DNA from: Sabethes cyaneus
Lineage: Eukaryota > Arthropoda > Insecta > Diptera > Culicidae
NCBI RefSeq assembly: GCF_943734655.1
Contig: NC_071353.1
Coordinates: 76,578,121 to 76,642,120 of the forward strand
Direction of reading: 5' to 3'
Length of the DNA: 64,000 nucleotides
Of the stretch, positions 55,701 to 64,000 are shown piece after piece; positions within the stretch are counted from its first letter, which is position 1, and the number at the start of each line of letters is the position of its first letter. Made by a program: the position numbers and the translations under genes. The notes under the pieces are model-generated. The model worked only from the letters and a program-made list of their open reading frames with translations, did not search any database and was not told the origin of the DNA.

Positions 55701-56210
55701 CGCCGAGAAACGCGGCTAACATACGCTGACGGACGAACAGCGTCACGTGCAGTACCTTGCAAGTCGTAAGGGCCGGCACAGTGTCGTCGTCCTGAAAGTA
55801 AATAGTAGTTAGATTAAAACTTCTCGCTCGGTGGTAATCTGCAATTGATGCAGGAAGCGGCACAATATGTGTCGATAACACAACCAACACGCGTAGCTAT
55901 CCTTGAGAAGTGGATTTTGCGGTCTCCTTTTGTCCAGCGCCTCTATGGTTCAAAGGTACAAGTACCAGCGAACCACATGCCCTGGAGGGTGTTGTGGGTT
56001 CGAATCCGGTTATAATCTCAGATTACAGCTTGGTTCGACTCATGCACCTTCCAGCATTGGACAAAAGGTAGGAGTCAAAATGACTACTTGTCAAGCATAG
56101 CTACCAATACCCCCCCCCCCCCCTTCCTTTCCGCTCTTCCCCCTCCTTCACCAAAAATTTTCATTTCTTTCCCCTACCGTCCCTTCATCAATTGTAGAAC
56201 CATCGTTTCA
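52710..56210. repeat. Palindromic array of six ~605-bp units with tRNA-like Pol III boxes
   Basis: Units 1-3 (from 52710, 53318, 53923) lie in one orientation, units 4-6 (from ~54463, 55053, 55657) in the other, with a dyad near 54487 and a ~49-base unpaired centre. Each unit has a B box GGTTCGAATCC and an A box TGGTTCAAAGG ~50 bases apart, on the minus strand in 1-3 and plus in 4-6. The array is flanked by an 11-bp duplication GAACATTCTTT (52699-52709, 56211-56221). Unit 6 lacks its last ~65 bases. Copies are nearly identical apart from G-run length and a 9-base insert in unit 6 (~55665). Confidence 0.88.
52976..53037 (-). promoter_or_regulatory. tRNA-like internal Pol III promoter (A and B boxes), unit 1
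   Basis: A box TGGTTCAAAGG (53027-53037) fits TRGYNNARNNG; B box GGTTCGAATCC (52976-52986) is a perfect consensus. A small D-arm-like hairpin GGTAC-aa-GTACC lies between them. The T-arm stem is poor, so this is a tRNA-derived head of SINE type, not a functional tRNA. It repeats in all six units. Confidence 0.7.
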
Positions 56211-56431
56211 GAACATTCTTTGTTGATTGGTACGCCTACCCGATAGTAGATCGAGTTTGATCAGCTGACACCGAGCTTGATAACGAGGAAGATTGATCGG
56301 ATCGTTCCAGGGCAAATTGCGCAGAGCAAAACGTAAAAAAATTTTCTGTACTCGTTCGATTGCAAGGGTTTGCGTTACCTGATGCGGGCACCAAACGACA
56401 GACGCGTACTCCAAGATGCTACGCACCAACG

Positions 56432-58367
56432 CACAGTGGGACCATTCTGGAAAAAGGCGGTCAAAAGTCTTTTCTCGCTTTTCCTGACATTTTCGAGCTT
56501 AGGTGTCTTAGGAGAAGTTTCATAAAAAAGTATTCTGCATCTAATGACATTTTCATATAATTGGATATTAAAGTGATAACAAATTTGAAAAAATTATTTT
56601 TTTATAGAAACTAGATAGCATGGTCATGTGTTCGGCAAAGTTGTAGAACTTTGAATTTCATTAAACTTTGCCGAAGATACTAAGTATCTGCATCATATGG
56701 TTTGCAAGATATAATTGACTTTCTGTCGTGACCCCCTTAAAATCAGTTTGTTAAACTTCTTGTACACAAAACCTCATCTAACAGGTTCGACATGTTCTAC
56801 AAACTTTTGGATACTATCAAAATACGTAACTTTCTAGAAGGTGTATATATCATATGTTGCTTTATTTGTTTTAAAAATGGATTTGAAGCATAAATTTTAC
56901 CGTTTTTACAAGTAATTTTTTCCGTAAATAGGCACCTACTGGCAGCTAAAGTTAGCATCGCTTGAACCACCATAGAATGTAGTATAAGTGTGCCAAAAAA
57001 TTTTGGCCGGGTCTGGCCGGGCATTTTGGTTGTTTCAATTATGAATTACATACATATATGCTGGTTTTAGTAAGTTATCAGGGTTTTATTATTCGTACAT
57101 GTTCATAATAGTTTCACAGGACCTCGTCCACGTCTGTTTCGCTATCTGTTGCAGAATTATTTTCGTTCTGGGATTTTTGTAAAAGTTTGTATACTGCTCG
57201 CTGGTAACAACTGCATTACTGTTGGCCTTCTTAAAGTTGAAATTAATGCATCCGACGTCATTAACAATCTTCTGAAAACAGCTTCGTTTGTCGATATTGT
57301 CGTTAATTCACGGTAATAGAAAAAATAATAGATGCAGCTGTTCTACCAGTCGGTCGTCTTTCGGAAGAACCTCAAGAGTGCCGTATCAAAGACTTAAAAC
57401 GTTTTAGAGAAAAACGTGCACGTAAATGTTCAAGGTATGTTAACAGTAATGAATCATGATTGTATGCAATTATTGAAATAATCTGATTTCTGAACAGAAT
57501 ATCGACAAACGAAAATGTTTTCAAAAAATTGTTAATGACGTCAGGTCCATTGATTTCAACTTTAAGAAGACCAACAGTAAAAAAATCAATGCAGTTGTTA
57601 CCAGCAGCATACAAACTTTTACAAAAATCCCAGAACGAAAATAATTCTGCAACAGATAGCGAAACAGACGTGGACGAGGTCCTGTGCTCATTATGAACAT
57701 GTACGAATAATAAAACCCTGATAACTTACTAAAACCAGCATATATGTATGTAATTCATAATTGAAATAACCAAAATGCCCGGCCAGACCCGGCCAAAATT
57801 TTTTGGCACACTTATACTACATTCTATGACGGTTCAAGCGATGCTAACTTTAGCTGCCAGTAGGTGCCTATTTGCGGAAAAAATTACTTGTAAAAACGGT
57901 AGAATTTATGCTTCAAATCCATTTTTAAAGCAAATAAAGCTACATATGATATATACACCTTCTAGAAAGTTACGTATTTTGATAGTATCCAAAAGTTTGT
58001 AGAACATGTCGAACCTGTTAGATGAGGTTTTATGTACAAAAAGTTTAAGAAACTGATTTTAAGGGGGTCACAACAAAAAGTCAATTATATCTCACAAACC
58101 ATATGATGCAGATACTTAGTATCTTCGGCAAAGTTTAATGAAATTCAAAGTTCTACAACTTTGCCGAACACATGACCATGCTATCTAGTTTCTATAAAAA
58201 ATTAATATTTTCAAATTTGTTATCCCCTTAATATATAATTATATGAAAATGTCATTAGATGCAGAATACTTTTTTATGAAACTTCTCCTAAGACACCTAA
58301 GCTCGAAAACGTCAGGAAAAGCGAGAAAAGACTTTTGACCGCCTTTTTCCAGAATGGTCCCACTGTG
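56432..58367. mobile_element. Transib-like fold-back DNA transposon, 1936 bp
   Basis: The termini CACAGTGGGACCATTCTGG and its complement begin inverted arms of roughly 0.9 kb (to about 57300 and from about 57490), making the whole element a large palindrome with a ~190-base centre. The target duplication is CAACG (56427-56431, 58368-58372), 5 bp as for Transib. Excising the element and one CAACG restores the LINE codons Y-C-A-L-V-R-S. The centre and right arm hold a spliced transposase-like fragment. Confidence 0.8.
57307..57696 (+). pseudogene. Transib/RAG1-like transposase C-terminal fragment, two exons
   Basis: Open from 57307 to 57434, intron 57435-57497 (gtatgt...gaacag), then 57498-57696 with TGA stop; phases fit. 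It reads V-L-P-V-G-R-L-S-E-E-P-Q-E-C-R-I-K-D-L-K-R-F-R, then K-C-S-R-I-S-T-N-E-N-V-F and an acidic end. From memory of the family, L-S-E-E-A-x-E-x-R-N-K-x-x-x-x-F-R is the segment around the last catalytic Glu of Transib and RAG1 transposases. The upstream catalytic domain is absent. A copy of exon 2 lies inverted in the left arm (about 57119-57300). Confidence 0.65.
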
Positions 58368-60986
58368 CAACGCGCAATACAACGTTTTGAGTGCGTAAAT
58401 GTCACTAAAGCTGGAAGCATGACGTCGAATGAATCCTAGTGTGGTGAATGCCTTCGCGGTGATAATTCCGATGTGCTCGTTGAATCTGACTTTCGAGTCA
58501 ATTGTGACGCCTAAGTCGCATATTGAATAAACGCGATCTACAATGTCTAACCCCAGTGAGTATTGATGGTGTAGAGCATTACTGCTTCGAGTGAATGTTA
58601 CTATTTTGCATTTCTTGTAGTTGACGCGCATGCCATTGCTGTCGCACCAAATTAATAGTTTGTTTAAGTCCTCTTGCAGTGCCACGCAGTCCGACACCGA
58701 CAGTATTGTTCGAAAAATTTTCAAATCATCGGCGAATGAAAGTACAGGAGATGACATAGATGTACCCAGGTCGTTTACGAAAATGTTGAACAGCAGTGGC
58801 CCCAGTACGCTTCCTTGGGGTACGCCGGAGGGAATGAAAAACGTTCGAGAGCGAGCAGAATTCACTACCACGTATGCCGTGCGGTCCGTCAGATATGAGC
58901 TGAGCCATTCTGTAATCCAATCCGGTAGACCCATTTGCTTCAACTTGGCGATAACCAGAATGTGTGGAACAGTATCAAAAGCTTTTGCGAAGTCGATGTA
59001 TACCGAGTCCACTTGTCGTCTAGCTTCGACTTCTCTGGATAAAGTAGTAACGTAGCACATCAGATTAGTGGTAGTTGACCGGTTCCTCATGAAGCCGTGC
59101 TGAGTTTCAGAGATGACTGGTGCAACTGCGTTATATAGCGTGCTGTGGACTAGTTTTTCTAATACCTTGCTAAGGCAACAAAGTAGTGAGACACCACGGT
59201 AGTTAGACACACAGCTACGATTTCCTGATTTATGAGAGGTGGGGAGATTGAAGTCGTGTGCTTGTATATGGGCAAAACAGTTGACATTCTGCACTGGCGC
59301 TGCTCTGCTATACACGATTTCGAAGAACGATGCGAAGAGTTCAGCAGCGTCCCTGCTTGTGCAAGCGTCGGTGCCATCGTAGTGTACGGGATTAGGAATG
59401 CAGTCGCTCTTTTTCAGCTTCCTGATATAATCCCAGAAACGTGCAGGGTTTTGTTTGACGCTGGACTGGATGCTTGAGATGTAGTTGTCGTAAGTTGCTT
59501 TTAATGTTTCTTGATAAGTCGATTCGGCCTGGCGAAGGGATGATCGATCCGTTTCTGACTTGGAGAGAAAGAATCGTTTCCGAGATTTACGAAGTAAGTT
59601 GCGCAGGTTGCGCAGTTCCGAAGTCCACCAAGGATTGGCAAAGAGAGAATTGGATGTGCGACGTCTTCTGTGTGGAACGAGATCTCTAATGATTCCATGG
59701 AGTGTGCTATAGAATTCACCTAGCGCTTCATCTAGAGAACTGTTGGTAGGTGAAGGCGACCAGTTGATCATTTCCAACGTACTGTTTAGTAGACTGTAAT
59801 CGTACGCACGAAAGTCAGGAATGAGAGAATCGTCTCGATCGTCAGGTGGGATAAAATTGTCAGTGTTCTCGTTCAATAGTAAAATAAACGGTGCATGGTG
59901 AACATCAACTGGTAACAGCGGAGTCGGCGGAGTGATGAGATCTATGTGCTCGGGATGGTTGACAAAAGCAAGGTCAAGAAGTCTGTTATTCAAGTTGGCG
60001 AAGTTGCACACTTGTCTTAATCCCGCAGTTAGCATGCCTTCGACTGTGACATGTTCGTGTTCAGTTGACATGTTGCAGGGAATGAGACCACCGATATCGT
60101 CGTCAAACTGCCAGCGTAAGTTAGGAAGGTTGAAGTCTCCTATTGATAGGACAGTGTCAGCATCCAAAGATTGATCTGTCATAGACTGCATAGCCTTAGC
60201 GTGCGCAGAGTATATGTCAGAGGCAGAGTGTGGGGGGATGTATATAGCCGCAACGTACAGCGATCGATGACGCAAGTTTATGCAGACTGCAATTTGCTCA
60301 AGGTTTTCGCAGTCATCCAGAGGCACGCAATGGCTTCTCAGATGATTCTTGACGCCAATTAGCACTCCACCACCTCGAGAGCGAAGACTGGTTGCCGGAT
60401 TGCGATCGCAGCGAAAAAGCGTGTAGTTGGAGGTGATTTCGCTGCTGTCAATGTGTTCGTGAAGCTATGTTTCCGTTAGAATGACAACGTCGTAGTCGCA
60501 GCTACCCAATAGCAACCGCAGTTGAGTGATTTTAGTCCGTAAACCCCTCACGTTCTGATAGTAGATCGAGAACAGATGATCGGATGCAACCATCGCTTCC
60601 AGGATGGGCGATTCACGACTGAAACAATACTGTACTGGAGGAGTATCGCGATTGCTAGGCTGCGAGTACTTGCCTGTGATAACGGGTTGGAAGACCCCCT
60701 CTCCATGCTCAGGTACAGGACCGGGACGAAATGATATCCGCTATTTTTTTATCAGGCTAAGCAATGGGGGGAGTTGTTCTCTACTTTACTGTGAGGAAAA
60801 TTTGTGTATTAAAACACCCATGAACTCCCTAGAAACTGGCAAAACTGAAGATTGTGACAAAGGTCATCCGAGATTCACGATTTATGTACAACACAGTTTA
60901 ATTTGTGGCAATACGAAGTTTGTCGGGTCAGCTAGTAAAACTATAAAAATTTGTACGAATTTGTTACTTTTATTTAAATATATTTA

Positions 60987-61358
60987 CAGGGATACCTCGA
61001 TATAAGACAATTTATAATTTCTAAAAGTTGTCTTATATCGAAATTGTCTTATATCGAAACATGGTTTTTTCAAAAAAAAAAATGCATTAGCGGACGCCAG
61101 TTTTGCTCTGTGTTATGTGTTTACGGTTTTTGAACTATTTATTATTGTTTGAACTATTATTTTTTTACTATTTTTGGGGTTATTTTGAAATAATGATCAT
61201 CTTCATGGCATCGATTTCAGAATGGAAAATCAGCTCTGGTATCGTTATCAGCTATGTCAAAGGGATTTGTTTCGATATAAGACAAAATTGTCTTATATCG
61301 AATTGTCTTATATCGAGGTTGTTTTATAACGAGGCTGTCTTATATCGAGGTATACCTG
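60987..61358. mobile_element. pogo/Tigger-like MITE, 372 bp
   Basis: The ends CAGGGATACCTCGATATAAG and (complement of the right end) CAGGTATACCTCGATATAAG are flanked by TA (60985-60986, 61359-61360). The word gtcttatatcga recurs several times in both subterminal regions. CAGG...ACCTCG termini with TA targets are typical of pogo/Tigger elements. No coding. Confidence 0.8.
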
Positions 61359-61364
61359 TATTTA

Positions 61365-62590
61365 TTTATTTATTTACAAGTCTTCGGCTAATTCGTACAG
61401 ACTGTCGCTACATATTACTTATTCTATGTTTGAAGGTTATTTTACTAATATTAAAAAAATCATAGAACTCTGAGATATTGTCAAACTCTCTACAGCAAAC
61501 ATTAAACGGATTATTTTGGGCATATTGAGTACGATACACAGGAAGCCGAAGGAAATGAGGCTGGCGAGTAGGCCTAGGAGGCAAGTTGGGGCAGTCGATA
61601 TTATTGTCAAGAAGGTCGAAAACAAAAAGCCGTTGCAGCAGTGTCCTTCTAGTTGTCAGCGTCGGTAGATGAATAAGCGCGCATCGGTTTTCGTAATGCG
61701 GTAGATCAACTGGATCGCGCCAGGGCAGGAGTCGTAGAGTATATCGAACAAAGTGGCGTTGGATTCGTTCGATTCGATTTACTTGCACAGCATGGTAAGG
61801 AGCCCACACAAGCACTCCATACTCCAGTATGATCCGTACAAGTGCACAGTATAACGACTTTAGGCAGTAGACATTTTGGAATTGCTTCGTATTTCGTTTG
61901 ACGAACCCCAATACAGCATAGTGCAATGTGCTGTGTGAAATTCAATTTGCTGTCTAGTAGAATGCCCAGATCTTTTACTGCATTAACACGGTTGATACTT
62001 GCTGCAGACATTTTATAATCGAATGTTATAACATTACGACTTTTTCTGCAGAAAGAGATAGCATTACATTTCTGCACATTTACTTCCATCCCGTTCAGCG
62101 TGCACCAGTGTGGATTGCACAGCAGTCAACCGCTGACATTTCTACACGAAAAAATTTGAGATCATCTGCGAACATGTATTTAGGAGACTGTATGGTGGTG
62201 CACAGATCGTTTACAAAGAGTATAAACAGCAGTGGACCTAGATGGCTTCCCTGAGGCACACCCGATTCGATCTCAAACGGAAGTAAACTCGTTCCATCTA
62301 TGCGGACGTATGCAATACGCTCGGTGAGATACGACAGTATCCACCGTGTTAGCCATTCGGGGAAACCATTTTTTTCTAATTTGGCCACCAATATGACATG
62401 CGGCACTTTATCGAAAGCCTTTGCAAAATCGATATAAACGGCACCGACATGCTGTCGTTTATCAAGTGCACTGATCAGCGATGAAACGTAAGCCATCAGG
62501 TTGGTCATTGTTGATCGTTTTGTAACGAACCCATGCTGCCATTTGGAAATAATGTGGTGAATCTCCGGATACAGCAAATCATGGATGAGG
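61365..62590 (-). pseudogene. Second CR1-like LINE relic, 5' truncated, frameshifted
   Basis: Minus strand from about 62577: H-G-F-V-T-K-R-S-T, D-F-A-K-A-F-D-K-V-P-H, G-V-P-Q-G-S-H-L-G-P-L, F-A-D-D-L. A frameshift near 62090 leads to V-K-D-L-G-I-L-L-D-S. Another near 61925 leads to S-L-Y-C-A-L-V-R-I-I-L-E-Y and F-V-F-D-L-L-D-N-N-I-D-C-P. The 3' tail is (AAAT)n at 61361-61375. It is clearly related to, but distinct from, the LINE at 52376-60730. Confidence 0.82.
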
Positions 62591-62741
62591 CTTTCAAATA
62601 TCTTTAGTATATGTAAAAATATCCAGAATGAAGAAAAGTATGGATACTTGATGCTGAACTATTGAAAAATTGAAAACAATGAACCTATGTTTTACCAGAA
62701 TTCTCGCTTCGTGATTGGTTGGAAGATTCGTTACGATGATC
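62591..62741. other. Unassigned stretch
   Basis: Short AT-rich spacer between the LINE relic and the minisatellite; nothing recognised. Confidence 0.4.
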
Positions 62742-63075
62742 TAAACCTATACCAATTTGATATCTGTGCTTGGGAAGTAATCCAAAACAAGTGCCAAAGC
62801 TTCCTCGTTTCCAGATTTCTTAACACCGCGATTAAACTTAGACCATTTTGATGTCCTTGGGACAGGGACTTGGGAAGTACGCCAGGAAGAGTTACAAAGC
62901 CCCATCGTGCCAACAGGTTTCTTACGAACGCGATCAAGCCTAGTCCAATTTGATGTCTGTGTTAGGGAAGTGTGCCAGAAAAAATGACACAAGCTCGTTG
63001 TCCCAACAGATCGCAAATTCTTTACTGCGAGACGATTAAACCTAGGCGAATTTGATATCTGTGTTGGATGTGCTA
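62742..63075. repeat. Degenerate ~90-103 bp minisatellite, about 3.3 copies
   Basis: Unit starts at 62742, 62832, 62935 and 63037 (t/caa.cct...ccaatttgatatctgtg, then gggaagt.. gccag/aa, then caacagatttctta.gaacgcgat). Copies differ at roughly a fifth of positions. One minus-strand frame is open through it, but I cannot tell whether it is ever translated. Confidence 0.7.
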
Positions 63076-63800
63076 TAGCTGTAATGTTCGGTTATAATAT
63101 GACTCTGTATGAATACGTATGCTTGCCGTTACATTAGAAGTGTAGTGTAAAGATGTGCTGTTGATAAAATGGGATTGAATTGGTAAAATCCCTTCAACGT
63201 GGGGAACCATGGGTAATAAAAAAATCTTTAATTTCTATAAGGTAGCAGGAAAGCAATAGTTTGTATTTTTTGTCCTTTATTTGACATACTATTGAGGCTC
63301 GGGTAACGGTTGGCCGAGATTCAGGTTATAAAGTTGTAATATTTAAAACCTAGCTTAATCCTACTATTACTGTGGGAAGCCGATTACCTGCGGCTTTTTC
63401 GGGATTAGTGAAATTTAATCATCCTCCCACTCACTCACCCGTCCCATTCATACTCTCATTCATATATACATTCATTCAAAGGGAAAGGACAATCTTAACC
63501 TAATCTTAATACTATGTTATTTGTTAACCGATCACCCGCGGTTCACTCGGGGTTAGTAGTCAAGAGAATTGTGCATCATTAAAGTTTTATCGAAGACCTC
63601 TATAACAAGAAGACTGGCAGCTCTGTCATTATTCGGGAGACACTGATGGTAGCTCGCTCTACCGGCCAAGGTAGCCCCTGGATGCATCTGTGTGAGTGAG
63701 TACTTACTTGTTCGTACAGCCATGCCAACATAGTCAAACAAACACCAATACAGAATTTTGGAGAGCTTACTAACACTTTTGCAAAATATACCACCTTCGC
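63076..63800. other. Non-coding stretch with no recognised feature
   Basis: Contains ctcggggttagtag and ggctttttcgggattagtg phrases (a weak direct repeat ccgat.acc.gcgg at 63381 and 63529). No frame or transposon end that I can support. Confidence 0.4.
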
Positions 63801-64000
63801 TAAAAGAAGCGCCGCTGATAGTGACGCTCGGCGTTTAAATGAAAAAATATCAGAGATGCTAGTCTTGTTAGTAATGGGGTCTTCGGTTTTATCCTACATT
63901 GCATAACGAATTCGTGAATGACCTTCATTATGTCGAAGTTCATGTTTCCAAGGACGTCTCGAGCTGGTTCATAAGGTCTGCCAGTAAGAATATTTGTTCG
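63801..64000 (-). CDS. Partial open frame at the right edge, unknown
   Basis: The minus-strand frame entering at 64000 is open for about 65 codons to a TAG at about 63806. It reads R-T-N-I-L-T-G-R-P-Y-E-P-A-R-D-V-L-G-N-M-N-F-D-I-M-K-V-I-H-E-F. It could be the C-terminus of a LINE reverse transcriptase, where such tails occur after the Cys/His region, or chance. Too short to decide. Confidence 0.3.

Larger units (their letters stand above)
52456..60593 (-). pseudogene. CR1-like LINE ORF2: endonuclease/reverse transcriptase, broken
   Basis: ATG at 60593 (M-V-A-S-D-H) leads into Y-Y-Q-N-V-R-G-L-R-T-K. A TAG at 60465-60467 stands where family members have Trp (E-T-W-L). Endonuclease G-D-F-N-L-P-N-L. 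RT: N-Y-R-G-V-S-L-L, D-F-A-K-A-F-D-T-V-P-H, G-V-P-Q-G-S-V-L-G-P-L, F-A-D-D-L. The segment before N-Y-R-G is too short: the usual G-P-D-G block is missing (near 59230), an in-frame internal deletion. The frame passes from Y-C-A-L (58373) to V-R-S-I-L-E-Y (56426), and from Q-Q-R-M-F to V-F-D-L across the array, ending at 52456. The clade is judged from these motifs only; a neighbouring Jockey-group clade is possible. Confidence 0.82.
52376..60730 (-). mobile_element. CR1-like LINE, 5' truncated, split by two later insertions
   Basis: Minus strand. The 3' tail is an (AAAAT)n-like run (52380-52410 on the plus strand). The coding parts are 60593-58373, then 56426-56210, then 52709-52456, separated by the Transib-like element and the tRNA-like array. 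Removing each insertion restores an uninterrupted reading frame across both junctions. The 5' side begins inside or just before ORF2; no ORF1 was seen. Confidence 0.82.
51737..60935 (+). mobile_element. Helitron-like element, copy E, interrupted by the CR1-like LINE
   Basis: Starts TCTATACCTATAAA after an A (51736), with TGTC run and phrase actactgaaccgatcgg. It has about three modules and ends GGGTCAGCTAG at 60935 before a T. The LINE insertion lies between about 52375 (ggcgaatattttt) and 60731 (tatccgct). In copy A the equivalent bases are continuous (ggcgaatattttaatgctatccgc). Confidence 0.7.

Noticed and set aside
52883..56100. Six copies of a 65-aa ORF and six of an 81-aa ORF
   Set aside because: They are produced by the tandem/inverted repeat units. 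The 65-aa frame runs through the tRNA-like region, so it is unlikely to be protein coding.
56797..58002. Two 75-aa ORFs starting M-P-G-Q-T-R-P-K-F-F-G on opposite strands
   Set aside because: They are the same segment in the two inverted arms of the Transib-like element, without recognisable domain; most likely non-coding subterminal sequence.
61103..61465. Leu/Phe-rich 120-aa ORF suggesting a membrane protein
   Set aside because: It lies mainly in the AT-rich interior of the pogo-like MITE and crosses its end into a LINE tail; composition alone explains the hydrophobicity.

Overview
The window looks like dipteran, probably mosquito, nuclear DNA. The only host gene seen is three exons of prohormone convertase 2 (the insect amontillado gene) at 33581-34287, joined by introns of 62 and 52 bases. 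The upstream exon expected to carry the catalytic Asp and the downstream exon expected to carry the catalytic Ser were not seen, so most of the window is probably two very large introns (at least 33 kb and 29 kb). The species call is an inference from gene structure and transposon types.

Left block (1-28167), nested from outside in. A minus-strand Helitron-like element (from 10101) was hit by a BEL/Pao element (BEL1, 5' LTR 9686-10100), itself hit by a minus-strand Ty3/gypsy element with a 1.8-kb LTR (4309-6111) that runs off the left edge. The same Helitron-like copy was hit by a hAT element (10563-26201, 8-bp duplication GAACATAC). The hAT holds a full-length R1-clade LINE (17291-22502), a nearly new BEL element (BEL2, 10717-17277) that landed in that LINE's own target-site duplication, reverse-transcriptase relics, a TA-flanked MITE and a 139-bp tandem repeat. 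A perfect 1957-bp (GACA)n array follows.

Middle block. A TTAA-flanked piggyBac-like MITE (28603-28742), a patterned (AC)n array, two MITEs and the convertase exons. Then comes a four-level nest: Helitron-like copy A (34827-43680, minus) contains a TA-flanked transposon (36157-42867), which contains Helitron-like copy C (36552-41955, plus), which contains an intact RTE-clade LINE (37610-40923, minus). Helitron-like copy B abuts A head-to-tail and runs into a perfect 3452-bp (GACA)n array.

Right block. Microsatellites, then Helitron-like copy E (51737-60935) carrying a CR1-like LINE. That LINE's reverse-transcriptase frame is broken by a Transib-like fold-back element (56432-58367) and by a palindromic array of six ~605-bp units with tRNA-like Pol III boxes (52710-56210). 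A pogo-like MITE, a second CR1-like relic and a ~100-bp minisatellite follow.

The strongest new signal is at the LINE 5' ends. The R1-clade LINE begins, exactly at its target-site junction, with a sequence that folds as an HDV-like self-cleaving ribozyme. The RTE LINE carries a homologous ribozyme with compensatory changes in P1 and P2. The two clades also share the surrounding ~150 bases, which suggests exchange of a 5' module. Second, the Transib-like element keeps a spliced fragment resembling the RAG1/Transib transposase C-terminus between ~0.9-kb inverted arms ending in the exact V(D)J heptamer CACAGTG. Third, both kilobase (GACA)n arrays grow out of the short TGTC run in the Helitron-like 5' terminus.
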